Source of the DNA: Entomortierella parvispora
Lineage: Eukaryota > Mortierellomycota > Mortierellomycetes > Mortierellales > Mortierellaceae
Reading direction: 5' to 3'
NCBI GenBank assembly: GCA_963573315.1
Contig: OY752141.1
Span: forward strand, 248,001 to 312,000
Length of the DNA stretch: 64,000 bases
Shown: in pieces, positions 11,807-27,164 of the stretch
Position numbering within the stretch: position 1 is the first letter of the stretch
How the letters are laid out: the number at the start of each line of letters is the position of its first letter
Program-made: the position numbers and the translations under genes
The notes under the pieces: generated by a model
Databases searched by the model: none
What the model saw: only the letters and a program-made list of their open reading frames with translations
What the model was told of the DNA's origin: nothing

Positions 11807-14800
11807 CTATTTGTTGATGGTGCGATCGTGTGTCCGCAAGCCTGCACTTGGTGTGAACGCTGCAAGTTCGCGAGCCATGGACCGGACCTTGGGGTCAAAA
11901 TGGGACTATGAGCCAGAAAAGAATGGAGTTATGTTAGTATCCCGTGTCAAAATCGCGCTCTCTTTATCCGTTTTCAAACAGCAGAGGTCATTGACTCTGT
12001 TGCAGAATGGTCTCTTACCTTCATGAGCTCGAATTCCCACAAACTGGCGGCCATAGGATTGCACAACTCTGGGTCATTCAATGTTGCGTGGTAGACACCG
12101 TTACCGGCACGGTCCTCGTCCGATCCAGTCAACAACTGGTCCAATTGGGGCTGTTTCTGGACCAACTTCTTCATAATCGCCAAAAAGTCCTTCATCGACC
12201 GGTTAGGGAACTGTAATGAGGCAATCGCAATTCTCTTCAAGAAAGAGGCAGAGCGGATAACAGGGATCTTGCCCTTGGTTGAGAAGAACAACAGCTCGAA
12301 TCCCTTGAGGATCAACTCCCGATCGCTGGCCAAAACAACCAAAGCTTCGTCCTCGAGGGCTGCCTTCTTTGAGTTCTTGCCCTTCCACTGGTTTTTGGCC
12401 GCCAACTTTTGCTTCTCCTTCTCCTTGGCTGAAGCCTCGGCTGCTTCAAAGATATCGCCCTCAATATCTGGGTTCATGGCCACTGTCAACAGTGAGGTAT
12501 AAAATTCATTGTAGAAGGCCTTGAGGTCAATGTTCAGGGCCTCGCCCTGTCCCTGCAACAACTGGAATGCACAAATAATGCACAAAAGCTGTGTCCTGCG
12601 GTGGGCGGGCGTGTAGGTGTCAAAGTGCTGGTTGTCAGGTCCGCCAACCATAATCTTCTTGAGAACCTCGAGCAAATCCGTGAAAAAGTCGACGTTGATC
12701 AAATGTGCGAATCTAGTCGTTAGTAAACAAAAAAGAAATATCAGCAATGAAGACTCTAATCCATGAAACAAAGAGCTAGATATAAATCGAAAGACATTTG
12801 TGCATCTCTTACTTGGCAAGACCCTCCAAGACGGCAGGCAGCAATGGCGATCCTGGAGCATGTTTCAGAATACGGAAATAGGTAATAAACACCAACTTCA
12901 ACGTCTCGGTCTGCATACGCATCTTCTCCTCCTTATCGACAACAGCCTCGGCTTCCTTCATCTCGACCTCGACCTCCTTCTTTGCCTTGAGAAGCTTCCT
13001 GTTCTTTTTACTAATGTGAACCTTCTCTTTCTTCTTGCGTTTCCTTGAGTTGTCTTCATCTCCATTCTGACGCGTAGGGAGCTCCTCCTTGAGGCGAAGG
13101 GTCAAGAAGGCACTGATAACGTTGGGATGGACCAGGTATGACTTTGACTTGATCATCTTTGTGATCAACTTGACAGCGTCCAGAGAAACCTCGCCAGACT
13201 CGTCATCAGTAAACACGTCCTTCAGAGCCTTGCTGCAGGTCTCGGAAAGATCGCTCCAGCGACGACGACTCATACGGGCGATCAAGGCCGTCATCAGATT
13301 AAGACGAAAGTTGAAATGGGTGACGCTTGTCAACAGGTTGCACATGCAGTGAACTGCAACGGTCGCGAGATCAGCCTTGGCCTTCTTTGAAGCATCCGAC
13401 TCTGCAGTCGCACCTGGTGTAGAAGCTGGTGCTGTCAAGGAAGCGGTGGCGGCAGATGACTCGGCGGGGAGTTCGTCGTCTTCTTTGCCGGATTTGTCCT
13501 GGCTCAAGATCTTCTCCAAAGACTGAAGGTAGTGTTGGTAGTTTGTGAGGAGCGACTGTTCATAATCACGGAGTTTGGCGACCTCCTTGGACACTGTCAC
13601 GCTCTGCTCCTTCTCTGACAATGGGCGGATCCTGTATCCTGGAAGAATATCTTTGTATACAGCCAATTGGGTCAATAACGCCAGCTTCTTAATAACATCA
13701 CTGGGATCCTGTGACAAGGCTCTGAGTTTCTTCAATTGTCCGACCTTTAAAAAAAGACAGGGTTAGAACTTCTTTCACAAGAAAGGGCTTCGCAAAAAAC
13801 AAGTTCTCACTTACGTTTTCCTCGGGGTTGGCAATGACAGTCTGGGCAATGGTGGCCAACTCCTCCTTCTTTTTGGCCAAGAGGACCTTCTTAGGAAGCT
13901 TCTTCTCCTCCGCGACTTCTTCCTCCACAACTTCTTCTTCTTCTTCTTCTTCTTCCTCAGCAAAGTCACTGTCGACGACTTCCTCGGGCTCAACATCCTT
14001 CACTTCGCTGGGACGAACGCGATCATCCTTGACCTCCTTGATACGACCATCAGCCAACTTGATGGGCAAACGTGTGCTACCCTTCTCTAACCAGCCTTCA
14101 GCCTTACGGGGAGCCTGTTCGTAATTCTGTTCTTCATCCGAGTCACTATCGTATTCCTGATCCACGTCCGATTCTTCTGAAGACAGAGGTTCATCACTAT
14201 CATCGTCCATATCAATATCCATGCCCTCCAAGTCGCTATCAGCCGAGTCATCGTCTGAAGGGAGATCATCTGCTGTCTGTGTAATGGGTCCCTGTTTGAG
14301 GTTACCGGCAGTTGTCTTCTTCTTGGCTTTAATAATCTCGTTCCTGGAGTGTCATAGTATGAGTCTTGTTAGTAAAGATACGAGTTCCAAATGCCGCAGT
14401 CAGGATTGGATGAAAGAGTTATTACTTTGCAAGTTTGACAGTGTCCATCTTGCTCAAGAATCCAGACATTTGACCGTGCTCCTTGAAGAATTCAATATCT
14501 TCATCATCAATCTCAACCTCTTCTGAGACTTCAAAGTTGGGCACGACAACCTTGGGGACTTTGATCTGCTTTTCCTGCTTTTCCTTCTTGTTGTTTGTTG
14601 GCTGAGAAAACAAAGGGTCATGATGACAATTTGGAAGGAGAGTGAGGATTAGATCAAGTGAACGGTTTTATAGAAAGTAAGGGAAGTCGACGAAACGAGA
14701 GGGAGGAAAGGAGAGAAGAGTCGGCGGTGATGTACCTTCTTCTTGGGTGCACCCTTTGCAGATGTCTTGGCATTCTTGCCAGTCGGCTGAGCTTTCTTTG

Positions 14801-14813
14801 CAGGCCTGGCCAT
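11807..14813 (-). CDS. NOC3: Nucleolar complex protein 3 (NOC3 / CBF family)
   Basis: Six exons: 14813-14736, 14601-14426, 14343-13815, 13744-12813, 12712-12019, 11905-11807; every join keeps phase and the product is 835 residues. The N-terminus is Lys/Ala-rich, followed by long acidic runs (Glu8 from a CTT repeat near 13937-13960). The Noc3 region begins KKLRALSQDPSDVIKKLALL and includes LRDYEQSLLTNYQHYLQ, with the CBF domain (FAHLINVDFFTDLL, RRTQLLCIICAFQLL, LNDPELCNPMAASLWE) towards the C-terminus. NOC3 pairs with NOC2 for intranuclear transport of pre-60S ribosomes and has been linked to replication initiation in yeast. Lys-rich segments such as KKRKKKEK fit nucleolar targeting. Length matches the family. 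Confidence 0.92.
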
Positions 14814-15006
14814 AGTGTGTAATGGGATGGATGGTGACTGAGGAATGGGAATGCGATGGATGTCAAGGCACAAATGGTTGTCAAGGTCACCGCATGGAGC
14901 GCCACCGCGACCTCGTTTTCTTTTTTTTTCTTTTTTTTTCAAGCAAAATCAAAACACTGTGACGGTCGAAAATGTGTGGCTGTCCGTCAATCAGACATTT
15001 TTTATT

Positions 15007-18000
15007 TTATTCAGGGCTCACGGGCTTCTTCCTGGGCTTTGCTGTGTTTGAGTCCTGGCGGTAGTGGTGCCTGTTGCTGCCTCCACCAACGCCACCACTT
15101 CCTCTATAATGGCCTTCGTGGTCTGATGCACCTGCTGCACGACGTCTATTAGACGATGAGCCAAATCCATGCCCACTCAGATCTCCTTCTTTACTGCTCG
15201 ATCTACCTGAAGAGTGGTGATGGTGCCTTCCAAGTTTCGACGGGCCATGGCCATGATTATTAGGGAGTCGGCTCAGGGGGTCAAGAGTTCCGCCAGAATT
15301 GCCCTGCATACCAGGTGTGGCATTCTCAGAAAGTCCAGAGGGTAGTGGGATTGGTGGGAAGAAAGAACCCAGCGAAGCCGACTTGTGATGACCAGAACGA
15401 CCGCGACGGTGCCTCTCCTTGGGTCTCTTCTCACCCGACTCTAAACGTCCATGTTCATCATGCTTGGGTCCACGCCTTCTCGCTGGAAAGTCCTTCATCG
15501 TTAACTCTACAGAGTCATAATGGGGTTCCTCTGTAAGCGGTGGAGGCTGATTGGCTGCCGCGGCCAAGGACATTTCTAACGAAGCAAATGGTCGGAATGC
15601 CGGGTTGTCTGTCGGCCCGAGGGCCATTGCGCCAATATTCGGAAACATGAAACCTCTTCGGATAGCAGCCTTTTCGTCCTCGATCATAGAACTACTGCCA
15701 TTCGGCTCAAAACTGGCCAAATTGCTGCCAATGTCAAAACTACCGCGCGCGCTGGCCGGTCCTCTGCTGTTTGTGCTCGCGTTCATAAGACTCAATAGAC
15801 TGGTTTGTCGATCCTGCTCTTCTGAGGGGACACTAGATTCTGGGAGGGGCGGCAAGGTACTAGTGCTAAAAGGCAGAAACGTCTCGGACATGGTGTGGGT
15901 AGATCGGTATGGATAGTTGGATTCCCAGGGGTTCACAAACACAGGCGCCACATCTGCATCATCGTTCGCTGGTAAGAAAGTCGAGGAGGAGGTAGAGGCT
16001 GGTGGAAGATGAGGGGGGATCAAGCTAGAAGCAGCGAGAGTGTGGGTGTCCAAAGGAGACTGGGTTGTTGAACTGGAGGGTAACATGGAAGATGAAAATT
16101 GAGGAGACAAAAAGTTCCCATCCGAGAGTGAGTGCTGATGAGATCGAGTCAATGATGGCTGCTCGGACTCTTGTGAAGCACTTATATCCAGCCCTGACGA
16201 GGCAAACATCCTTGCTCTTCCCGAGAGAAGTGATTCCGTCAAGTTGTTTTCAACTGAGCCTCTGCGACTATTGCTGGCACTTCGACTTCCCCCAAAGTAA
16301 TCCATGGGATCTACACAGTCCGTTTCCAGTAGCGGTGTCAGGGGTGCGGCAATGGATGACGACCTGGTTCGCACTGACCAATCCTCTAGCCCAAAGCCTG
16401 GTGACTGGTTGTTGTGGTGTTGGCTGAAGGGCATGATTCTCGGTGTTCTCGGTGACGACTCGAAAAAAGAAGAAGCTGGGAGAAATCCAAGGTTGGGTCG
16501 GTTTGGTTTGCCAGTGCTCTGGCTGTCAATCTGAATCCTGGGTCTGGCCAACGAACGCGACCCATGCTTTCCATGTTCATGATCACTCTCGATCGTGATG
16601 TCGAGACCAGATTGAAAGGGCGAGTACCAGATTGAGGACTGTCCAAAAAGATCGTATCCTTTAGATTCAGTCGAGTTCGATGCGCTGCCGCTAGATATCA
16701 TCGGGCTCCCCAATGATTCCCCAGAAGCTGTTTTAGTAGGCAAAGCAACTTGATTCAAGGCCGAGCTTTGCCCCATTTTGTTAAGGCCTGTCCCTGATTG
16801 AGCACTCCATGCTGACAAGGAAGGAAGTTGAGCAGACTGTGAACGCTTGTGACCAGGCTTCGAACGAACGATTTGACTTGTGGAGTTCAAAGCATGGATA
16901 GGATGTTGAAAGGTCGTCTCCTGAGTATTGAAACTGACATCTTTCTTCTTTGCAGGTTGAGTGGTTGGGGTTGCCACAATTGATTTTATCTCCTTTGTGG
17001 TCTTTGCGGGTGTCAGGGATTGTCCTGAATGTTGTACAGTTGGTTGACGCTGCTCTGCGGGGTAGCTCACTGTTGAAGGCAGAGCAGGTAGAGTCGTCTC
17101 TTTCGAGGTGTTGGATGTGAGGGAGGAGGAGCTGGTCGATTCTGTAATTTGTGTTGACTTTGGCTCTGTCTCTCGGGAGGCAGTGGGTGGCTAGTAGGAT
17201 ATAAAAAGATTGCCATTAGGCATTATTGTCGACGACCGTCAGACATACATGTATGTCATCAACATACCTTTGGCAAGGATTCCATTAAAGCAGAGGCTGA
17301 ACTCACTCTCTGGGCCCTTTTCCTTCGTCGCCTGTCCTGAGTGGAGATGAAATCGTCATCGTCCGCAGTCTCATAGACGGCATTGGATGCAACAGTGGCA
17401 GCGTCGGTATCTTTTTCATTGGGTGAGGGATTGTTTGATGTTACATTTCCATCTGCAGGGCAAATAGCGGTCGATTCGGAGCAACTGCCACTTGGCGTTG
17501 CTCGGTTCGAAATGACGGTTGGCACGTTGATGTTTACAGTGTCCTTTTGAGGTTGCTGTTGTTGTTGTTGTTGTTGTTGGTTTTCCTCTGTATTCTTTGA
17601 CTTCTTTTTGGACTTTGACTTTGGTCGCGCCTCAGATCCGGATCCTGCAGAGTAAGCATCAGTGTCCACAGCAGAGCTCGAGGGAACCATTTTGCGAGAA
17701 TAAATATGACCAAAGCCTGAGGACAAGCTTGAGGCTCTGTCTTTCGGCGAGCTGGAATGTAATTGGTCCAGGTGGCGCGATGCAGGGGATGAGGTCGAGC
17801 TGGCTTTCCGATGGTGCCTTTGACCGGAACCAGACCGCGCCTGAGCGGACCGTGCAACCTTCCAAGGAAAGACACGCTCCAAGTAGACCCAAACTGCGTT
17901 GGGATAGGTCATGAGCCATCCCCAAACATTGTCTGGACTCCAGAAAGATCTTGGTCGCTGTCGGTTGCTCACCAGAGTGGACCAGATCTAAAAGCAATAA

Positions 18001-19031
18001 ACAAGTGCAGCGCCGCAATGTGCGTCAGAGCCATGAAAGAAAAAAGAAAGCCGATCAGTCAGTAAAAAAAGAACATTCAAATGATTCAATTATCGTTTTT
18101 TTTCCAGCCCAGAGGGGTCACTGGCATTCAATGTCACCCGCACTTTTTTTTTTGCCCCGCCAGTCCCTGGGAGCAATCGAGTCAGAAGTGTACTCTCTTG
18201 TTCCCTGGGACAGGACGAAACAAAAAAAGAAGCGTAAACAACAGCAAGTACCCCTCCCCTCCTTTGTGTAGCATGCAATTCAGTTCGTACCCTCTCAATC
18301 TTTTTGCCAGTGAAAATCAGTCCGCTCAGGAACAAGACCAAGAACACTGTGCGTAGGGTCCACTGGATGGTCCCCACATAGATGGCCTCTTGTCCGTCAT
18401 TCAGAAGAGGCTCCAGAAAGTAACAGTCGTCGCTGCGCCTAGCACAAGCATAGTACGAGGACAGCACCAGCACCAGGAACTCAAGGATTGTTGTCACGAT
18501 CCGCAGCAGGGTGGGCCAAAGCACATTAAGGATCGAGCAGACGAGGATGATCTGTGCAGGCACCACAAAGTCCTTAAACGCCGACCGGACACCGATGCTA
18601 GAGCTGTTTTGCCCACTGCCATGGCCCGATGAGTGGACGGACCCATGATGGGTATGATGGTGATCCAGAGGGCGTCTGTAGGGTCTGGTAAAGAACCGGG
18701 GTGGTGGGTTTGTTGGAGGAGTGCCTGCGAGGCGGGGCGGCAGTGGCGATGGAGGGGGCGAGTTTGGCTGAGAGGAGGACAGGAGAGAACGGCCAGCGCT
18801 GAGTCCAGGCGGGCCAGCGGTGCTGTATGCGGTAGGTGTTGCGAAGGTTACGGGCGCCGATTTGTGGAGAGGTGACAGGGGTTCGGATTCCTGGGTGTTG
18901 TGGTCGCTCATAACACCAGCTCCAGCACTAGAAGAGACTTGTTCAGCATGGCCTGACCGATGACCCTGGGCTGGTGTTGGCGTCAGTCCTGGTCCCGCAT
19001 GGAGGTGAGAGAGCTGATCCTGAGGCTCCAT
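15007..19031 (-). CDS. Orphan membrane protein with long disordered tails
   Basis: Three exons, 19031-18291, 17987-17268 and 17190-15007, all phase 0; 1214 residues. I do not recognise the family. Residues 1-140 are Pro/Ser/His-rich. Residues about 145-245 contain a hydrophobic core, VVPAQIILVCSILNVLWPTL, continuing into a second helix (FLVLVLSSYYA) and, after a short acidic loop, a third (RTVFLVLFLSGLIF). A conserved-looking juxtamembrane stretch rich in Trp follows across exon 2 (VWGWLMTYPNAVWVYLERVF). The rest, about 900 residues, is low complexity: a poly-Gln run (17552-17581), Ser-rich stretches, and His/Arg/Gly-rich C-terminus. It looks like a membrane anchor with cytosolic disordered tails, possibly heavily phosphorylated. 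The two junctions and continuous codon use support it being a real gene. Confidence 0.75.
17552..17581 (-). repeat. CAA/CAG run encoding poly-Gln
   Basis: A trinucleotide run (GTT/GCT on the plus strand) encodes nine consecutive Gln in the cytosolic tail of the orphan membrane protein. Such runs vary in length between strains. Confidence 0.8.
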
Positions 19032-20054
19032 GCCTCGATCTGCAAGGGGATCAGTGTTGCTGGGGGGAGAATTGCGAGCAAGAGATGGTGGTGTGGAAGA
19101 TGTGGTCCCAGATGAAGGGCGAGAGAGGAATGCCAGGGAATGGGTAGGGTAGCGGGAGGAGTGAAGGATGGAGGAGGAAGAGGAGGATGGGAATGTACGG
19201 AGATGAGATAAAGTGGATGCAAACTAGACAGAGCGAACAATGGAAGGATGGTCAAGAAAGGGTTGGTTTGAGGATAGAACAAGAAGGAAGAAAAAAAAAA
19301 CAATAACGCAACAAAAAAAAAAAAAAAATGTTTGCAAGTGTGGGTGAGGTGGGAGCCAACCATGGTGCCGGCGAATGGGCCAAGGCAGCAAAGGAATGGA
19401 GCGAAGCGGGACATGCAACAGAGCGGACAGAGGGAGGCGAGAGGGCTCGCCTTCCGACGGCCCTCACGCACGTTCGGCCCTTCACGAGCGTTCTTCACAA
19501 GGTGACACTCGGTCCCCTCCCTCTCCACCTGTGCAGCAGCAGCGAAGGGAAAGTTGGGTGCTCCAGGGAAAAAAATGAAGCCGGGACTTTGTTGGTCGAC
19601 AAAAAAAAGCCCGACAATCTTTAGGAAGCTGCCTGACTGTGTCTGTCGGCTTGCTTCCTTCCCTCCTTCGCTCCTTCCTTCCTTCCTTCCTTCTTCCTTC
19701 TTTTCTTCTTTTCTTCTTGCCTTTGGGCAAACAAAAGGCTCCTTGCCGGTCTCATCTCAAACATTCCTTCTCTTCACTCGTGTCTTCCTCGTCGCACAAA
19801 CAAGACGTCCGCTACATACTCACGCCAATGGTATCCCTGCACTGGACACACGCCGACAGGGTTTCGGTTCTCCACAGCAGAGTATACCCTTAAGCCTCTT
19901 CCCCCCTGTTCGCGCCAGTGTCCAAAAAAAACAAAACAGAACAGAGGAGGGTCCAACCCAAACTATTCCTTCTTCCCTTTCTTCGTTCACTCCTTCCAGT
20001 TCCCCCCAATTGCCCTGCTTGCATCGGCGGATCAAGCATTCAGTCTCAGAAGCC
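19032..20054. promoter_or_regulatory. Divergent promoter region, membrane protein gene and HELLS
   Basis: About 1 kb between two divergent starts. It is made largely of polypurine/polypyrimidine tracts: purine-rich on the plus strand to about 19300, an A run at 19314-19328, and CTTCC repeats around 19660-19720. Long open frames in it (for example 19554-20132, plus) are products of this low complexity and are not called genes. Confidence 0.5.
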
Positions 20055-23181
<3,127 letters not shown>

Positions 23182-23266
23182 ATTGTGTAGGGCCTTGTCA
23201 ATTCGAAGAGACAGGGGCAAAGGTAGAAGTGCCTGCCACGGAGGTGCGGGGGCAGTCACACGTCAA

Positions 23267-23272
23267 AATAAA
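23267..23272 (+). terminator. Poly(A) signal of the HELLS gene
   Basis: AATAAA 86 bp after the HELLS stop, only 74 bp before the next gene's start codon, so termination of one and initiation of the other are tightly packed. Confidence 0.45.
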
Positions 23273-23345
23273 TAATTCATTCATTCCATTCTTCCTTCCT
23301 TCCTCCCTTCCTTCCTTGGACAACAACGACAGCAACGGCGACAAC

Positions 23346-26300
23346 ATGGCAAAGAAGAAAAAAGGGTCCCGGAGGATGAGCACTAGCGATATTGATGCCT
23401 GTATGATGGAGATTGATGCTGAACTGCCCATTGCGTCCCATGGCCTTTCATTCCTTCTTACACAACTAATCTTTTATTTGTAACGTTGACGTTGATGTTC
23501 AAATGTCTCGATAGGTGATGCTCTTTTGGAGCAGATGTTGACAGGATCATCTCAGGATGCATACCAACCGAGTGCTAGGGCTGCTGTTCCACCCCGATCT
23601 ACTGCCCCTGCTACCACTCTCGCTCCCTCCCCATCCAAATTGACTGCGCCAACTGGAGCACCCGAGGCACATGCAACAGGGATCGTGTCCACCATAGAAG
23701 AGGTCTCTCCCTCGGAACCATTAGCAGAGGTTAATAGTATTATCGTCCAGGAGCAAGCTGAGGCTCCCTCATTTTCGGCACCAGGGCCGGTCTCCCTGTC
23801 GTCCCCAAAAGAGACAACTTCGCCTTTACATCCGGCCCCCAAATCTGGGAACGATGGCAAATGTCAGCATGTCAAGAGTGCGGTCAAATTGCCCAAACTT
23901 GCTAAAGGGCTTGCCCACCAAAAGGACTGGGAGCACTGTCAAGGATGTCTTTCAGCTGGGGAAACCAAACAAAAGAAGGCGCACTCTGGCAAACGGGTGG
24001 AGTCATCCATGGCAGCCATGGGTCTAACGACACCCAGAGCAGTGGAAGCAATATCGGCGGAAAATCTTTGGATGTGCTTGAGCTGCTGTGAGATAAATTG
24101 TGGACGGGGGATTCACGAGCATGCACTGCGACATCATGATGAAAAGAAAACGAGTCATCCATTATCGATTAACCTCGGAACCATGGAATGTTGGTAAGTA
24201 CCTTTGATCTTTGCTCGGCCGCTTCAAAGGGTAATAGATTCAACATCGTGCTGTTAGTAGTCTGGGGAACTAATGGATTCTCCATAACACTTGGTTTTAT
24301 TCTGATTAGGTGCTATAGCTGTGAGAATCTTGTTGTGCCAACCAAGAACAGGAACCAAGTCATTCATGAGTGTCAATCGGCTGTGGAACGGCATCTTCAG
24401 ATCAAGCAATCAAAAATGAGAGGTATATAGGTTGTCTAGTAACGATTCGTACTTACCCTCTATGCGATCTCCAATGGGTCCAATGAGTTCAGTGAGTACA
24501 ATGAATGCAATGACTAACTAAATTTTCCTTTGTCTCTCATGAACTCCTCTTCGTCACTTCCAAACAACAATAACAAACAGCTGCCGCTAATGCCGCTGCC
24601 GCCACCGCAACATCCAGTAAGACTAAGGGTTCAACTGGCACTGTATCTTTAGTGTCGACCTTGCCCAAAATCAAAATTGCAACCCCTGGACTTCAGAACC
24701 TAGGCAATACGTGTTTCTTCAACTCTGTTGTTCAGGTAAACCATGCTACCTTGTGATGCCCATGAACCTCAGAAATGAAACCTTTGTTTCTTATAATGCT
24801 CCCTTGTCTACTACTACAGGTTCTTACAGAAACAAGATCGCTCAAGGCCATTCTCTCAGAAGATGAGTCTTTATACTCATCTTTCCCGACATCTCTGGCT
24901 GCGAGGGCTGATGCAGGACTCGGATCTCTTACCTTGAACTTTAAGGAGTTCTTGCATACTATGTGGACTCAGCAGGGCGGGAGAGTAGCGCCCCAGGACT
25001 TGTTTGCCCAGATTGCCCGAAAGTGGAAAATGTTTCGGGGATACCGTCAACAGGACAGTCAAGAGCTGATGCGTTATCTGTTCGATGGGATTAAGCAAGA
25101 GGAGCTGGATCTAATCAAGCGTCAACTTGCGGAAGAAAAGGCTGAAAATGGCAAAGAAGAAGACGTCGAAAAAGAAGAACAGAAGGATTCGACTGCAGAA
25201 AAATCAGAGACAGACACTCTTAAGTATGTTCCATTCATCGACAGCTGTTTCCTGGGCAATATGGTCAGCGTAATTGTTTGCGACGTGTGCAAGAAGGTAA
25301 ACAGCAGGGATTCCTTTTTTTTTCATTGAGTGATTTCGCAAGTGGTCCTGTTTTTAATGTCTTATTGGTGGACTTTCATGGATAGTGCTCATACGCTCAA
25401 GAAGAATTCTACGACCTTTCGCTTCCTGTACGAGGACCAGCTTCTGTCGCCTCATCCAGACTGAAATCTCGCCAACTCGCAACAGATTTGAAGGAAGAAC
25501 AGGAAGGCAGAGAGTCAGATCTTATTCCAGATTCGGCCAGACCCTCGGTGGCTCATCTAAAGCATGTGGAGAAGTTGCTTCGACCCATTGGACAGTCCAC
25601 CTCTGACACCCTCTCTATTCAACGGTCGTTGAATCAGTTTACGAGTGTTGATTGTTTGGATGGTGAGAACAAGTTTGCTTGTGAGAACTGCTACAAGCTC
25701 ACTGTTGGCGAGAAGGAGGAGGAGGAAGAAAGTAACGAAGACACACCCGACGAGCAGCAGCAAACAGAGGAAGAGGGAGAAGGAAAGGGAGATATTAAGG
25801 ACGAATATCAGTTGACCGCCAGTTTGCTACCAGACCAACAACTTGAAAGCGAAAAGACCACAAGTACAGATGCTGAGTGTCGAGAACAGCACGGCCAGAC
25901 TGAAACTGACCAGAAGGAGGAGGAAGAATCGTCAGCGGGAGGACCGAACGCGAACTCTGAATCAGAATCTGATAGCGAGGAAGGCGAGTACACAGACAGA
26001 TTTGGCAACACCATTCCTAAACCCGCCAAGGAGAAAAAGACGCAATCTAAGACAACTGAAGCTATTGTCTCCACGCCAGCGCCCAAGATAGCAAACGTCG
26101 TGTTTCGGAAGGCGTACAAACGGTACTTGATCTCAAATCTACCGCCAACCTTGGTGCTGCACGTCAAGCGCTTTGAACAGTCAGGTCGATTTGGCCAGAT
26201 GCGCAAGATTGAGGACTATGTCGATATTCCCGTTGAGCTAGACATGTCGCCATATTTTGTTCCCAAGAGCGACCTTGAAGAAGAATGGAAGGATGGGGAT

Positions 26301-26636
26301 GAGAATAAGGAGGCACAAAACAAGAATGAGGAGCAATTCCAGGATTCAAAGAAATATCGACTGTATGGTGCTGTGGTTCACATGGGAACCCTAGGTGGAG
26401 GACATTACACGAACTATGTATTTTCATCTAAAGTTGAAGTACTCGACAAAGGAGCGACCGTAAAGGGCGGCGATAAGGCGGACGAGGGTTCTCAAGTGGC
26501 CAGGGAGTCAGACGAGAAAAAGGACGAGCAAGACTGCAGGCAGTGGATTGCCTGCAGCGATACCAGTGTCCGACAGGCGAGCTTGAAGGAAGTTCTTTCT
26601 AGTCGGGCGTATCTTTTATTCTATGAGCGTGTATGA
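23346..26636 (+). CDS. Ubiquitin-specific protease with ZnF-UBP domain, USP16/USP45-like
   Basis: Six exons: 23346-23400, 23515-24193, 24310-24422, 24581-24735, 24820-25296, 25386-26636; 909 residues. Residues about 115-280 form a UBP zinc finger (CQHVKSAVKL, CLSCCEINCGRG, HALRHHDEKKTSHPLSINL, CWCYSCENLVVP) that binds the free C-terminus of ubiquitin. The catalytic core has the Cys box NLGNTCFFNSVVQ (Cys327) and the His box LGGGHYTNYV (His833). Between them are RQQDSQELMRYLFDGIKQEE, a zinc-ribbon Cys pair (VCDVCKKCSYAQEEFYDL and FACENCYKL), and an acidic, disordered insertion (about 595-710). USP16 in animals deubiquitinates histone H2A and other targets; substrate here is unknown. Exon 1 was set by phase: only the GTATGA donor at 23401 keeps frame. 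Confidence 0.92.
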
Positions 26637-27164
26637 AAAAAAAAAACTATATAGACCCTACTTTAGGTTGACACCAGACACAGATACTTGGGTTCATAAA
26701 CGACGCGTTTTGTCATTCAAAAGGGCTGGGCGACAACGCGTTGTTCCACAAGATTGGCTCCTCTATCTTTCCCCTTGGCCGAGATACCAGGGAGTGAACA
26801 AGATCAAACCCGTAAGAGAACCCCCTTGAGAAAGTCCTGTCTCCTTCACGCTTTTCGATCCCTTTATGTCTCCTCTTGGCTCCTGTCTTTGAAAATATAA
26901 AAACAGCTCCTGTCTCCCGTTAGTCGTTCTCCTGACTAGCCCGGCATGTGGCACCATAACGATAATAACGACATGATACTGTTCGGTAGCTCTTTCATTG
27001 TTTCTCTTTCTCTTTTTCCGTTTTTTCCATCGTTCCATCCTGCTCTCCTCTTTCTTTCTTTCTTTTTTGTACTCTTTTTATCCATCTATTGCCATCTTCC
27101 TTGACGCACCTTCCAACCTGTCACCTTAGGTCGTCCTGTTCTTATTTGTGCCCCAAAGTTCAAT
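26637..27164. other. Intergenic: USP 3' region and promoter of the next gene
   Basis: No gene found. The right half (about 27000-27165) is pyrimidine-rich on the plus strand, in keeping with a leader for the following plus-strand gene. Confidence 0.5.
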
